From: Lachnospiraceae bacterium | GTDB lineage: Bacteria; Bacillota; Clostridia; Lachnospirales; Lachnospiraceae | Direction of reading: 5' to 3' | Assembly: GCA_009911195.1 (NCBI GenBank) | Contig: QXWV01000115.1 | Location: 32,733 to 96,732, forward strand | Length of the DNA: 64,000 nucleotides | In this document: in pieces, positions 33,644 to 42,946 of the stretch | Layout: every line of letters begins with the position of its first letter | Position numbering within the stretch: the first letter of the stretch is position 1 | The notes under the pieces: generated by a model | The model's input: only the letters and a program-made list of their open reading frames with translations | Databases searched by the model: none | Told to the model about the DNA's origin: nothing | Made by a program: the position numbers and the translations under genes

Positions 33644-34483
33644 ATGAAAGCAGATAAAATAATTAATAATAATATTGTTTCGTCTACAGACTGCGAGGGG
33701 AACGAGCTGATTATTATGGGTTGTGGTATTGGCTTCGGCAAAAGGGCGGGACAGAAGCTTGACGAAAACAAAATTGAAAAAATATTTAAGTTGGATAATA
33801 AGGATAGCCTGGAACGTTTCAAAGAATTGTTGAAAAAGCTTCCATTGGAATACATTCAGGTAACGGATGAGATTATTTCTTATGCAAAAGAGGTGCTGGA
33901 AGAGAGGCTGAATGAGAATGTTTATTTGACATTAACAGACCATATCAGCTTTGCTATTGATAAGTTTAAAGAAGGGATGCTTTTCCATAATGCACTTTTT
34001 GAAGAGATTAAGATGTTTTATCCAAATGAATACATGATAGGAAGCCATGCATTGTATCTGATAGAAGAGAAGACGGGAATACGGCTGATTGACGATGAAG
34101 CGGCTACTATAGCAATCCATATAGTGAATGCGGAATATAACGAGGCTATCAGCACTACCTTTGCTTATACACAGATGATACAGGAGATGCTTGAAATTAT
34201 TACAAAAGAAATTCCGGCTTGTGTGGAATCGTTCAATCACAGGGATAGGTTGACAATTAATCTGAAACATATGTCATACCGGATGATGAAAGAAATACCC
34301 AATCCTGGAAAAGGGGATGAGGTGCTGTTTGATTTTGTAAGGAATCATTGCAAGGCTGAATATCAGTTGATAAGAAAAGTGGATGCATTTATTAAAGAAA
34401 AATATGGATGTACAATGGCGGAAGAGGAAAAGATTTATTTGACATTAAATGTGAAAAGGATTAAGGATTTATCAGCAGAATAA
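33644..34483 (+). CDS. BglG/LicT-family transcriptional antiterminator
   Basis: This is a 279-residue protein. Residues 1-55 are the CAT RNA-binding domain (NNNIVSSTDCEGNELIIMGCGIGF). Two PTS regulation domains follow. Three of the four expected phosphorylatable His are visible: LTDHISFAI and AIHIVNAE in PRD1, LKHMSYRM in PRD2. The fourth is replaced by Asn (YLTLNVKRI). Next to its own RAT and a GlcNAc-type EIICB gene, it probably controls GlcNAc uptake. The missing His suggests altered HPr-dependent activation. Confidence 0.9.
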   Translation: MKADKIINNNIVSSTDCEGNELIIMGCGIGFGKRAGQKLDENKIEKIFKLDNKDSLERFKELLKKLPLEYIQVTDEIISYAKEVLEERLNENVYLTLTDHISFAIDKFKEGMLFHNALFEEIKMFYPNEYMIGSHALYLIEEKTGIRLIDDEAATIAIHIVNAEYNEAISTTFAYTQMIQEMLEIITKEIPACVESFNHRDRLTINLKHMSYRMMKEIPNPGKGDEVLFDFVRNHCKAEYQLIRKVDAFIKEKYGCTMAEEEKIYLTLNVKRIKDLSAE

Positions 34484-34509
34484 AAAGACGGACTAATAGG
34501 AGGTATATG

Positions 34510-34992
34510 ATGGGTTTATTTGATGCTTTTAAGAAAAAAGGAATGGAAATCGGGGCACCGCTGAAAGGGAGATGCGTCAGTATTAAGGAAGTGAGCGACC
34601 CTACTTTCAGCGAGGAGATTTTGGGGAAAGGGGTGGCGGTAATCCCGGAAGATGGCAAGGTTTGTGCGCCGGCGGACGGAGTGATTACAACCATGTTCCC
34701 CACAGGCCATGCGGTAGGGATGACAGCATCCGGAGGGGCGGAGCTGCTCGTTCATGTAGGGCTGGATACCGTTGCATTAAAAGGGGATGGCTTTAAAATT
34801 ATTGCAAAGGAAGGGCAGAAAGTAAAGAAAGGTGACCTGCTGATGGAGGTGGATTTGGAGAAAGTAAAAGCAGCAGGGTATGATGTAATTACACCAGTGA
34901 TTGTCTGCAATTCCGATGAGTATTCGGAGATAAAAGGGTTGACAGATAAGGATGTGAATGCAGGGGATACTGTAATAGAAATCCAGAAATAA
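34510..34992 (+). CDS. PTS glucose-family EIIA
   Basis: This is a 160-residue free-standing EIIA. The phosphoryl-accepting His is in LLVHVGLDTV, with the partner His in FPTGHAVGM. APADGVITTMF and VKKGDLLMEVDL are family signatures. ATG 34510 has AGGAGG six bases upstream and is preferred to ATG 34507. It passes phosphate from HPr to the EIIB domain of NagE in this operon. Confidence 0.93.
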   Translation: MGLFDAFKKKGMEIGAPLKGRCVSIKEVSDPTFSEEILGKGVAVIPEDGKVCAPADGVITTMFPTGHAVGMTASGGAELLVHVGLDTVALKGDGFKIIAKEGQKVKKGDLLMEVDLEKVKAAGYDVITPVIVCNSDEYSEIKGLTDKDVNAGDTVIEIQK

Positions 34993-35019
34993 AATAATAA
35001 GAAAAATGAGGAGACCATT

Positions 35020-35277
35020 ATGCAAGAATTTAGTTATACGATTAAAGATGAACTGGGAATCCACGCAAGACCTGCAGGGCTGTTGGTGAAGCAGGCATCA
35101 CCTTTTAAGAGTGCGATTGCTGTGGATACCGGTACAAAAAAAGCGGATGCAAAGAAAATAATGGCATTGATGGGGGCAGGTGTAAAAAAGGGGATGACGG
35201 TTACCGTTTCAGCAGAAGGACCGGATGAAGGGGAGGCCATAGAGGCATTGAAGAAGTTCTTTGAAGAAAATTTATAA
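35020..35277 (+). CDS. Operon-linked HPr without the regulatory serine
   Basis: This is an 85-residue HPr. His15 is intact in LGIHARPAG. The usual Ser46 (KSIM in most Gram-positive HPr proteins) is Lys here: AKKIMALMGAGVKKG, with exact family numbering. It should therefore carry phosphate to EIIA but not be phosphorylated by HPr kinase, so it would not act as a CcpA co-repressor. Placement inside a PTS operon suggests a dedicated carrier; a second general HPr is expected elsewhere. Confidence 0.9.
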   Translation: MQEFSYTIKDELGIHARPAGLLVKQASPFKSAIAVDTGTKKADAKKIMALMGAGVKKGMTVTVSAEGPDEGEAIEALKKFFEENL

Positions 35278-35374
35278 TTCCGTATTCCAAGGAGAAATCC
35301 TTTGAATAATAGAAGTAACAAAATTCTGCAGCCAGGGCAGAATTCAAAAACTTAAACAAGGGGGTAATTGATTT

Positions 35375-36832
35375 ATGATGAGATATTTGCAGAGAATTGG
35401 TAAGGCACTGATGCTTCCGGTTGCTTGTTTGCCGGTATGCGGTATCCTGATGGGGATTGGGTATATTTTGGCTCCTGCAGCGATGGCCGGTGAAGTAGCA
35501 GGGTTTACGGCAGGCGGTTTCCTTTATTCCGTAGGTCTGTTCCTGATTAAGGCAGGTGGCGCTTTAATCGACAATATGCCTTATCTGTTCGCAATCGGTG
35601 TTGCAGTAGGTATGTCCGATGACAATGATGGTACGGCTGGTCTGGCTGGCCTTGTTTCTTTCCTGATGTTTATTACATTGTTAAGCAGCGGGACAATCGC
35701 AGGTCTGACAGGTAAAGACGCGCATGCGGCATTTGGTAAGATTAATAACCAGTTTATTGGTATTCTTGCCGGTTTAATTGGTGCTACATGCTATAACAAA
35801 TTCAAGAGCGTGAAGCTTCCCGATGCCCTTTCCTTCTTTAGTGGCAAACGTGCAGTAGCAATTGTTACAGCTTTGGCATCTATCGTAGTATCGGCTGTCC
35901 TGTTTATCATATGGCCTATCGTATTCGGCGCCCTGGTTGGTTTGGGCGGAGCGATTTCCGGTATGGGAGCTATCGGTGCAGGTATTTATGCATTCTTTAA
36001 CAGGTTGCTTATTCCGTTTGGTTTGCACCACGCACTTAACTCCGTATTCTGGTTTGACGTTGCAGGAATTAATGACTTGAGTAATTTCTGGGGCAATACC
36101 GGTGTTTACGGACAGACAGGTATCTATATGACAGGATTCTTCCCGTTCATGATGTTCGGTCTTCCTGCAGCTTGTCTGGCTATGTACCACACAGCAAAAT
36201 CCGATAAGAAAAAAGTTGTTTATGGTTTGTTGACATCAGCAGCGTTCTGTTCCTTCTTCACAGGTGTTACAGAGCCTATCGAATTCGCATTTATGTTCCT
36301 TGCACCCGGCTTATATGCAGTGCATGCTGTTTTGGCAGGTGTTACGGCAGCGATTACGGTTGCACTTCCTATCCGTGCAGGCTTCTCGTTCTCCGGTGGT
36401 GCAGTTGATATGGTACTGAGCTCTTTCACACCTTTGGCACAGAACCCTTGGTTCCTGGTTCCGGTAGGTATCGTTGTAGGTATTATTTATTACGTAGTAT
36501 TCCGTTTCGTAATTACTACTTTCGACCTGAAGACACCTGGTAGGGAAGATGAAGACTTAGAAGCTGAAAAGAGAGTAGTTCTTTCCAATGATAACTTTAC
36601 AGAAGTAGCTAAAATCGTTCTGGACGGTATTGGCGGAAAAGACAATGTAAAATCTCTTGATAACTGTATTACAAGGCTTCGCTTTGAAATCAAGGACTAT
36701 ACAAAGGTTGATGAGAAGAAGATTAAGTCAGCCGGTGTAGCCGGTATTATGAGACCGAGCAAAACTTCTGTTCAGGTAATTGTAGGAACAAAGGTTCAGT
36801 TTGTTGCAGATGAAATGAAGAAAATGTTGTAA
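35375..36832 (+). CDS. nagE: PTS N-acetylglucosamine-type EIICB
   Basis: This is a 485-residue membrane transporter. Residues 1-385 form the glucose-superfamily EIIC with about ten membrane segments and the sugar-site VTEPIEFAFMF. Residues 405-485 are EIIB, with the phosphocysteine in NCITRLRF. There is no fused EIIA; it is supplied by 34510-34992. The GlcNAc specificity is inferred from nagB and nagA downstream. Confidence 0.88.
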   Translation: MMRYLQRIGKALMLPVACLPVCGILMGIGYILAPAAMAGEVAGFTAGGFLYSVGLFLIKAGGALIDNMPYLFAIGVAVGMSDDNDGTAGLAGLVSFLMFITLLSSGTIAGLTGKDAHAAFGKINNQFIGILAGLIGATCYNKFKSVKLPDALSFFSGKRAVAIVTALASIVVSAVLFIIWPIVFGALVGLGGAISGMGAIGAGIYAFFNRLLIPFGLHHALNSVFWFDVAGINDLSNFWGNTGVYGQTGIYMTGFFPFMMFGLPAACLAMYHTAKSDKKKVVYGLLTSAAFCSFFTGVTEPIEFAFMFLAPGLYAVHAVLAGVTAAITVALPIRAGFSFSGGAVDMVLSSFTPLAQNPWFLVPVGIVVGIIYYVVFRFVITTFDLKTPGREDEDLEAEKRVVLSNDNFTEVAKIVLDGIGGKDNVKSLDNCITRLRFEIKDYTKVDEKKIKSAGVAGIMRPSKTSVQVIVGTKVQFVADEMKKML

Positions 36833-36880
36833 TCTTACTTGAATGGATTAGGTTGTTTTGTCCATAGTAAAGTTCCTGGC

Positions 36881-36910
36881 ATATCGGAAGCTCTTTTGGG
36901 CTTCCGATAT
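36881..36910 (+). terminator. Hairpin between nagE and nagB
   Basis: An 11-bp perfect stem (ATATCGGAAGC with its complement) and 8-base loop, followed by only a weak T-rich stretch. It may attenuate rather than stop transcription. Two TATAAT boxes (36933, 36943) follow, with poor -35 sequences. Confidence 0.6.
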
Positions 36911-36996
36911 TTAAACTTATGGGAAATTATAGTATAATATGGTATAATGCCTTTAGATGGAAATATATGTAAAGCGAGAAAGGAGCATGTAAAAAA

Positions 36997-37725
36997 ATGA
37001 GGATTGTAAGAGCAGAGGATTATAAGGATATGAGCAGGAAGGCTGCCAATATCATTTCGGCCCAGGTGATTATGAAACCTGACTGTGTGCTTGGGTTGGC
37101 AACGGGCTCGACGCCGATTGGTACGTATGAGCAGCTAGTAGAATGGTATAAAAAAGGGGATTTGGATTTCTCCAAGGTTACATCGGTGAATTTGGATGAG
37201 TATAAAGGGCTTACAAGGGACAATGACCAAAGCTACTACTATTTTATGAATGACCATCTTTTCAGTAAAGTGAATATAGACAAAAATAATACTCATCTTC
37301 CGGACGGAACAGAATCGGACAGCGATAAAGCATGCTCCGATTACAATAAAGTAATTGAATCGGTTGGCGGGATTGACTTGCAGCTTCTTGGGCTGGGGCA
37401 TAACGGACATATCGGATTTAACGAGCCGGCCGATGAGTTTATCCCGGAGACTCATTGTGTTGATTTAACACCTTCTACCATTGAGGCGAACAAGAGATTT
37501 TTTGCATCTTATGATGATGTGCCAAAGCAGGCTTATACGATGGGGATTAAGACAATCATGCTGGCAAAGTCTGTGCTGGTAGTGGTTAGCGGCGAAGATA
37601 AGGCAGCGATTGTAAGGGATGCATTTTTCGGGCCGATTACCCCTAAGGTTCAGGCTTCGGTTTTGCAGCTTCATCCCAATGTAACGGTAGTAGCAGATAA
37701 AGCGGCATTATCGCTGGTAAAATAA
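36997..37725 (+). CDS. nagB: Glucosamine-6-phosphate deaminase
   Basis: This is a 242-residue isomerase/deaminase converting glucosamine-6-P to fructose-6-P and ammonia. LATGSTPIGTYEQLV is the phosphate loop, NLDEYKGL carries the catalytic Asp, and GLGHNGHIGFNEP the catalytic His region. The length is that of the short Gram-positive form without the C-terminal allosteric tail. GAAAGGAG precedes the ATG. Confidence 0.95.
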   Translation: MRIVRAEDYKDMSRKAANIISAQVIMKPDCVLGLATGSTPIGTYEQLVEWYKKGDLDFSKVTSVNLDEYKGLTRDNDQSYYYFMNDHLFSKVNIDKNNTHLPDGTESDSDKACSDYNKVIESVGGIDLQLLGLGHNGHIGFNEPADEFIPETHCVDLTPSTIEANKRFFASYDDVPKQAYTMGIKTIMLAKSVLVVVSGEDKAAIVRDAFFGPITPKVQASVLQLHPNVTVVADKAALSLVK

Positions 37726-37810
37726 TTTTTTGATAAGGTATTGGTAAAGCGTCATTTGGATATAATATTTTGCATAATTCGTAAAATTTGTAAAAAGAGG
37801 ATTTGATGAG

Positions 37811-38944
37811 ATGATAATAAGAAATGCGAGTGTTTTTACAGAAGAAGGCAAATTTGTAAAGCAGGACATTTATATAAAAGCTGATAAATTTGTAAAATCC
37901 CCAGAGGAAGCGGATGGGGAAGAAATCATTGATGCAGAAGAATGCTTTGCGATTCCAGGGCTTACCGACATCCATTTCCATGGCTGTATGGGACATGATT
38001 TTTGTGACGGAACAAGGGATGCGATTACGGCTATGGCAGAATATGAAGCTTCGGTGGGCGTTACGTCCATTGTCCCGGCAACGATGACACTTGGGGAAGA
38101 TACATTGCATGGCATTTGTGAGACGGCAGCAGCTTATGTAAAAGAAGTAAGAAATGATAAAGCGGCGGATTTGTGTGGGATAAACATGGAAGGGCCATAT
38201 GTTGCAGCAAGCAAAAAGGGCGCACAGAATGGGGCTTATATCCGCGAGCCGGATATAGAGATGTTTGATAAGCTGAACAAGGCATCCGGAAATATGATAA
38301 AGCTGGTTGCCATTGCGCCTGAAGTGGATGGGGCGATGGAGTTTATTAAAGCGAAAAGAGATGAAACCGTTCTTTCTGTGGCTCATACCGCAACAGATTA
38401 TGACACAGCAGTGGAAGCTTTTGAAAAAGGTGCCAGCCATGTGACCCATTTGTATAACGCGATGAACCCGTATACCCATAGGGCACCAGGCCCGATTGCC
38501 GCTGCGGCAGATGCGGGGGCAGAAGTGGAGCTTATTTGTGATGGTGTCCATATTCATCCGGCTGTTGTCCGTACTACATTTAAAATCTTTGGCGATGATA
38601 AAGTTATCTTAATCAGCGATAGTATGATGGCAACAGGACTGGAAGATGGGGATTATAGCCTGGGAGGACAGGCGGTAAAAGTAGTGGGGAATTTGGCCAC
38701 GCTTGCGGACGGAACGATTGCAGGCTCAGCCACTAATTTGATGGATTGTATGAGGACTGCAGTACAGAAAATGCATATCCCTTTAGAGAGCGCTGTGAAA
38801 TGTGCGGCAGTGAATCCGGCTAAGAGTGTTGGGATATATGATAAATATGGAAGCATTACGCCAGGGAAGGTAGCTAACGTGGTGTTGCTGAAAAAGAAGG
38901 ATTTGGCCTTAGAGAAAGTGGTGTTACGGGGGAAATCTCTGTAG
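37811..38944 (+). CDS. nagA: N-acetylglucosamine-6-phosphate deacetylase
   Basis: This is a 377-residue amidohydrolase removing acetate from GlcNAc-6-P. Motifs are DIHFHGCMGHDF (metal His pair), NMEGPYVA (metal Glu), SVAHTATDY and THLYNAMNPYTHR, and ISDSMMATG (catalytic Asp). It follows nagB by 85 bases with AGAGG before the ATG. A terminator closes the operon. Confidence 0.95.
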   Translation: MIIRNASVFTEEGKFVKQDIYIKADKFVKSPEEADGEEIIDAEECFAIPGLTDIHFHGCMGHDFCDGTRDAITAMAEYEASVGVTSIVPATMTLGEDTLHGICETAAAYVKEVRNDKAADLCGINMEGPYVAASKKGAQNGAYIREPDIEMFDKLNKASGNMIKLVAIAPEVDGAMEFIKAKRDETVLSVAHTATDYDTAVEAFEKGASHVTHLYNAMNPYTHRAPGPIAAAADAGAEVELICDGVHIHPAVVRTTFKIFGDDKVILISDSMMATGLEDGDYSLGGQAVKVVGNLATLADGTIAGSATNLMDCMRTAVQKMHIPLESAVKCAAVNPAKSVGIYDKYGSITPGKVANVVLLKKKDLALEKVVLRGKSL

Positions 38945-39004
38945 GATGACTGGATACGCGGCATCTTTTATGAACTGACTGAGAGGATATATAAGGATTT
39001 TAGG

Positions 39005-39043
39005 AAAAGCCGGTACTGGTAGGGGACTTAGTACCGGCTTTTT
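39005..39043 (+). terminator. Terminator after nagA
   Basis: A 13-bp stem (AAAAGCCGGTACT with its complement) and a 12-base loop, ending in T residues. Confidence 0.88.
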
Positions 39044-39180
39044 GACGGAAAATTTTTTTGCCTTAATACTTTTAAAAAGTTCCATTATAGTGTATAGTAC
39101 AAGATGTATGGTTACAGAATAGGAATAACGCAACACATAGAGGATATGGGATGGGATTATGAGGACGGCGGGGAGCTGCT

Positions 39181-39504
39181 ATGAATTGTAAAGATGTGAT
39201 TAAGATGATACCTGACTTTCTGAACAATGATTTGAACGGCAGGGAACTTAAGAGTTTTATCGAGCATATGGAGAGGTGCAAGGACTGTAAGGAAGAGCTA
39301 AGTATACAGTTTCTTGTGCAGGAGGGTATGGCACGGCTGGAGGGCGGGGATATTTTTGATTTACAGAATGAGTTCGACAGGGTGATGGAGGATGCGCGGA
39401 GGAAGATGCGTATTGGCAGGATAATCAATTACATTGTCTATGGAATAGAGATTTTGGTAATTATTACGATTTTGACAATTATTATTTTGATTATTGTGCT
39501 ATAG
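39181..39504 (+). CDS. Anti-sigma-like membrane protein with zinc finger
   Basis: This is a 107-residue protein. MNCKDVIKMIPDFL and HMERCKDCKEEL form the His-Cys-x-x-Cys zinc finger of zf-HC2 anti-sigma factors. The C-terminal 25 residues are one membrane segment with almost no outside domain. No sigma factor gene adjoins it, so the partner is unknown. Confidence 0.72.
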   Translation: MNCKDVIKMIPDFLNNDLNGRELKSFIEHMERCKDCKEELSIQFLVQEGMARLEGGDIFDLQNEFDRVMEDARRKMRIGRIINYIVYGIEILVIITILTIIILIIVL

Positions 39505-39564
39505 GGAAATTTGTTATTTCCTGTTATAATTTGGTGACGTATAATATTGATGGAGACGGATGAG

Positions 39565-42213
39565 ATGGGTAAGATTGTTTTGATTGATGGGCATAGTATG
39601 CTGCATAGGGCATTTTATGGAGTTCCTGATTTGAGCAATGGGGAAGGGCTTCATACCAACGCTATTTATGGCTTTTTGAACATTATGTTTAAGATTCTGG
39701 AGGAGGAAAAGCCGGAGTACCTGGCGGTGGCGTTTGATGTGCATGCCCCTACATTCCGGCATGAAATATACACCGAATATAAAGGAACGCGTAAGCCTAT
39801 GCCAGAAGAGCTGCGGGAACAGGTGCCGGTAATGAAGGAAGTGCTGGGCGCTATGGGGATTCGGACAGTGGAACAGCCGGGCCTGGAAGCGGATGATATC
39901 CTTGGAACATTGGCTAAGCGGGCGGAGAAAGATGGTCTGGAAGTTTCCCTGATTTCCGGTGACAGGGATTTGCTGCAAATTGCATCTTCCCATATAAAGA
40001 TAAGGATACCGAAAACGAAGGGTGGAAGGACGGAAATAGAGGATTATTATGCAGCGGATGTGGAAGCGAAATACCAAGTAAATCCGGTGCAGTTTATTGA
40101 CTTGAAGGCGTTAATGGGGGATACGGCGGATAATATCCCAGGAGTTCCAAAAGTGGGAGAGAAAACGGCCACAGAATTGATGGTAAAATTCGGCTCTCTG
40201 GAAGAGATTTATAACCATATTGATGAGGTATCCAAAAAATCTATCCGTGAATCGCTGGCAGCTAACAGGGAACTGGCGGATTTGAGCAAAGTGCTGGCAA
40301 CGATTAAGGTGGACGGAGATGTTGCATTCGATTATGAGGATGCAAAAATCAGGGATTTTTATACGGATGATGCATACAAGATTTTTATGCGGTTAGGTTT
40401 TAAGAATATGTTAAGCCGGTTTGAGAAGAGCAGGGAGGAGAATAAGCAGGCAGACTATTTCAAAGAGGTTACGGACTTTGGGGAGGCCGAAAAGATTTTC
40501 CAGCGCTTGAAAGGGCTGAAAGGTGAGGAAAGGGCCTCTTTTGAAATCATTGAGGATAGTTGTAAGGAAGAGGATTTTGTAGGGTTGGCGCTGGCTTTTG
40601 GGGAAACGGAAGTTTATTTCCTAAAGCCAGAAGGCTTCCTGAAAAAGGATTATCTGTTGGGAATGCTTTCGGAAGCGGCTGGAGATGTGCGGTTGGTGAC
40701 ATTTGACATTAAAAAGAAATATAGGTATCTAAAGACGGATAGGACAGGGCGGCTGTTTGATATACTGATAGCGGCTTACCTCCTGAACCCTCTGAAAAAT
40801 GATTATGGGCCTGAGGATATCGCATCGGAGTATTTAGGAATGACGATACCGGGAAGGGTGCAGTTATTTGGGAAAACACCCTTGAAAGCGGCAGCGGAGG
40901 AAAAAGGGCGGACAATGGCGGAATATGCCTGCTTTTTGGCCTATGTGGAGTGGATGGCGGAGCCTATTTTGAAAGGGAAGCTGGCACAAATGGGGATGGA
41001 GCGGCTTATGAATGAAATTGAGATGCCGTTGTCCTATGTGCTTTACGATATGGAAAAAGAAGGCATACTGGTAAAGCCGGATGAATTAAAAGCTTATGGG
41101 GAAGCTTTGAACGGGCGGATTGAGGAACTGGAAACGAGTATTCACCAGAAAGCGGGCTGTGATTTCAATATTAATTCCCCCAAGCAGTTGGGAGAGATTT
41201 TATTTGGGCAAATGCAGATTCCGGGAGGTAAGAAGACAAAAACAGGTTATTCTACAGCAGCGGATGTGCTGGAGAAGCTGGCGCCTGATTACCCAATAGT
41301 AGAAGAAATACTGGAATACCGGGGATTGGCCAAGCTAAAATCCACTTATGCGGAGGGGCTGGCGGCTTTTATCGGCCAAGATGACAGGATTCACAGCAGC
41401 TTTAACCAGACAATTACGGCAACTGGAAGGATTAGCTCCACGGAGCCTAATTTACAGAATATCCCTATGAGGATGGAACTGGGAAGGCTGATACGGAAAG
41501 TGTTTATTCCAAAAGAGGGGTATGTATTCACGGATGCGGATTATTCCCAGATTGAGCTACGAGTATTGGCACATATGTCGGAAGACGCCCAGCTTATAGA
41601 GGCTTATAAGATGGATGAAGATATCCATAGGATAACGGCATCCAAGGTATTCCATACGCCCTTTGAAGAGGTGACGGATTTACAAAGACGGAATGCGAAA
41701 GCGGTAAACTTCGGCATTGTGTATGGTATTAGTTCTTTTGGGCTGAGCCAGGATTTGAGCATTTCCAGGAAAGAAGCGGCGGAATATATCGAACAGTATT
41801 TTGCCACTTATCCGGGAGTGAAGAAATTTTTGGACGGACAGGTGGAAAGCGCAAAGAAAGATGGCTATGTGACTACAATGTTTGGCCGCAGGAGGCCGGT
41901 GCCGGAGCTGTCATCCAGTAATTTTATGCAACGTTCCTTTGGCGAAAGGGTGGCGATGAATTCCCCTATACAGGGAACGGCGGCGGATATCATTAAAATA
42001 GCGATGATACGGGTTTGGAAGAGGCTGAAGGAAGAGGGCTTAAAGTCCAGGCTGATTCTCCAGGTACATGATGAACTGTTAATTGAGACGGCAGAGGATG
42101 AAATCGAAAAGGTAAAAGATATTTTAGAAGAGGAAATGACGGCAGCGGCAGCTTTGTCGGTGACATTGGAAATCGATATGCATACTGGGAAAAACTGGTA
42201 CGAGGCGAAATAA
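39565..42213 (+). CDS. polA: DNA polymerase I
   Basis: This is an 882-residue protein. The 5'-3' exonuclease is intact (KIVLIDGHSMLHRAFYG, QPGLEADDILGTLA, LKALMGDTADNIPG). The central exonuclease domain lacks the DxE metal motif (FVGLALAFGETEVYFL), as in other Gram-positive PolA, so proofreading is probably absent. The polymerase has DADYSQIELRVLAH, RRNAKAVNFGIVYG and QVHDELL. ATG 39565 matches the family N-terminus and has GGAGACGG upstream. Confidence 0.97.
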   Translation: MGKIVLIDGHSMLHRAFYGVPDLSNGEGLHTNAIYGFLNIMFKILEEEKPEYLAVAFDVHAPTFRHEIYTEYKGTRKPMPEELREQVPVMKEVLGAMGIRTVEQPGLEADDILGTLAKRAEKDGLEVSLISGDRDLLQIASSHIKIRIPKTKGGRTEIEDYYAADVEAKYQVNPVQFIDLKALMGDTADNIPGVPKVGEKTATELMVKFGSLEEIYNHIDEVSKKSIRESLAANRELADLSKVLATIKVDGDVAFDYEDAKIRDFYTDDAYKIFMRLGFKNMLSRFEKSREENKQADYFKEVTDFGEAEKIFQRLKGLKGEERASFEIIEDSCKEEDFVGLALAFGETEVYFLKPEGFLKKDYLLGMLSEAAGDVRLVTFDIKKKYRYLKTDRTGRLFDILIAAYLLNPLKNDYGPEDIASEYLGMTIPGRVQLFGKTPLKAAAEEKGRTMAEYACFLAYVEWMAEPILKGKLAQMGMERLMNEIEMPLSYVLYDMEKEGILVKPDELKAYGEALNGRIEELETSIHQKAGCDFNINSPKQLGEILFGQMQIPGGKKTKTGYSTAADVLEKLAPDYPIVEEILEYRGLAKLKSTYAEGLAAFIGQDDRIHSSFNQTITATGRISSTEPNLQNIPMRMELGRLIRKVFIPKEGYVFTDADYSQIELRVLAHMSEDAQLIEAYKMDEDIHRITASKVFHTPFEEVTDLQRRNAKAVNFGIVYGISSFGLSQDLSISRKEAAEYIEQYFATYPGVKKFLDGQVESAKKDGYVTTMFGRRRPVPELSSSNFMQRSFGERVAMNSPIQGTAADIIKIAMIRVWKRLKEEGLKSRLILQVHDELLIETAEDEIEKVKDILEEEMTAAAALSVTLEIDMHTGKNWYEAK

Positions 42214-42306
42214 TTTCCGGCATGATGGCGGAGAGTGCAGTCCAGTGCCAGTAACCATGCTTATAAAAATTTATGATAAAATGGATAAAGCAGCGGGGGG
42301 GACGGC

Positions 42307-42915
42307 ATGAGAACGATAGGGATTACCGGGGGCGTAGGAGGGGGAAAATCGCAGATACTGGCATATTTAAAGGGCCATTATAACTGTGAAGTGATTTTAG
42401 CCGACGAAGTAGCCCATAGGATAAAAGAGCCAGGGGAGCGGTGCTATGTACCGTTGATTGAGCTGCTGGGAGAAGAAATTCTGGCGGCGGATAAAAAAAT
42501 CGATAAGGGAAAGATGGCAGAGAAAATATTCCAGGATAAGGCTCTTCTGGAACAGGTAAACCGGCTGATGCATCCCATGGTAAAGGAATATATCCTGGAA
42601 GAGAAGGAACGGCTGGAAAAGGAAAGCCATATTGATGTGCTGTTTATTGAGGCCGCCTTGCTGATTGAGGACGGCTACGGGGATGTTGTGGACGAACTTT
42701 GGTATATTTATGCCAGCGAAGAGGACAGGCTGCATCGGTTGAAGACATCCAGGGAGTACAGTGAGGAAAAGATAAAGGCTATCTTCCGGCAGCAGCTTTC
42801 GGAAGAGGAGTTCAGAAAGCATTGTAGAGTGGTGATTGATAACAGCGGCAGCCTGGAAGACGCTTATGGACAGATAAGTAATTACATGAAAAGGGTATTA
42901 GGGGAATTGTTGTGA
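42307..42915 (+). CDS. coaE: Dephospho-CoA kinase
   Basis: This is a 202-residue P-loop kinase for the last step of CoA synthesis. Walker A is ITGGVGGGKS, ILADEVAH is the substrate region, and EEDRLHRL the lid. It follows polA, a common clostridial arrangement. GGGGGGACGGC is the ribosome site. Confidence 0.95.
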   Translation: MRTIGITGGVGGGKSQILAYLKGHYNCEVILADEVAHRIKEPGERCYVPLIELLGEEILAADKKIDKGKMAEKIFQDKALLEQVNRLMHPMVKEYILEEKERLEKESHIDVLFIEAALLIEDGYGDVVDELWYIYASEEDRLHRLKTSREYSEEKIKAIFRQQLSEEEFRKHCRVVIDNSGSLEDAYGQISNYMKRVLGELL

Positions 42916-42946
42916 GATAAAATATAAAGAAAGGCTGGATAAGGAT

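Noticed and set aside
36881..36910. Riboswitch before nagB
   Set aside because: Only one simple hairpin is present, with no conserved core such as the glmS ribozyme, and nagB is a catabolic gene of the PTS operon.
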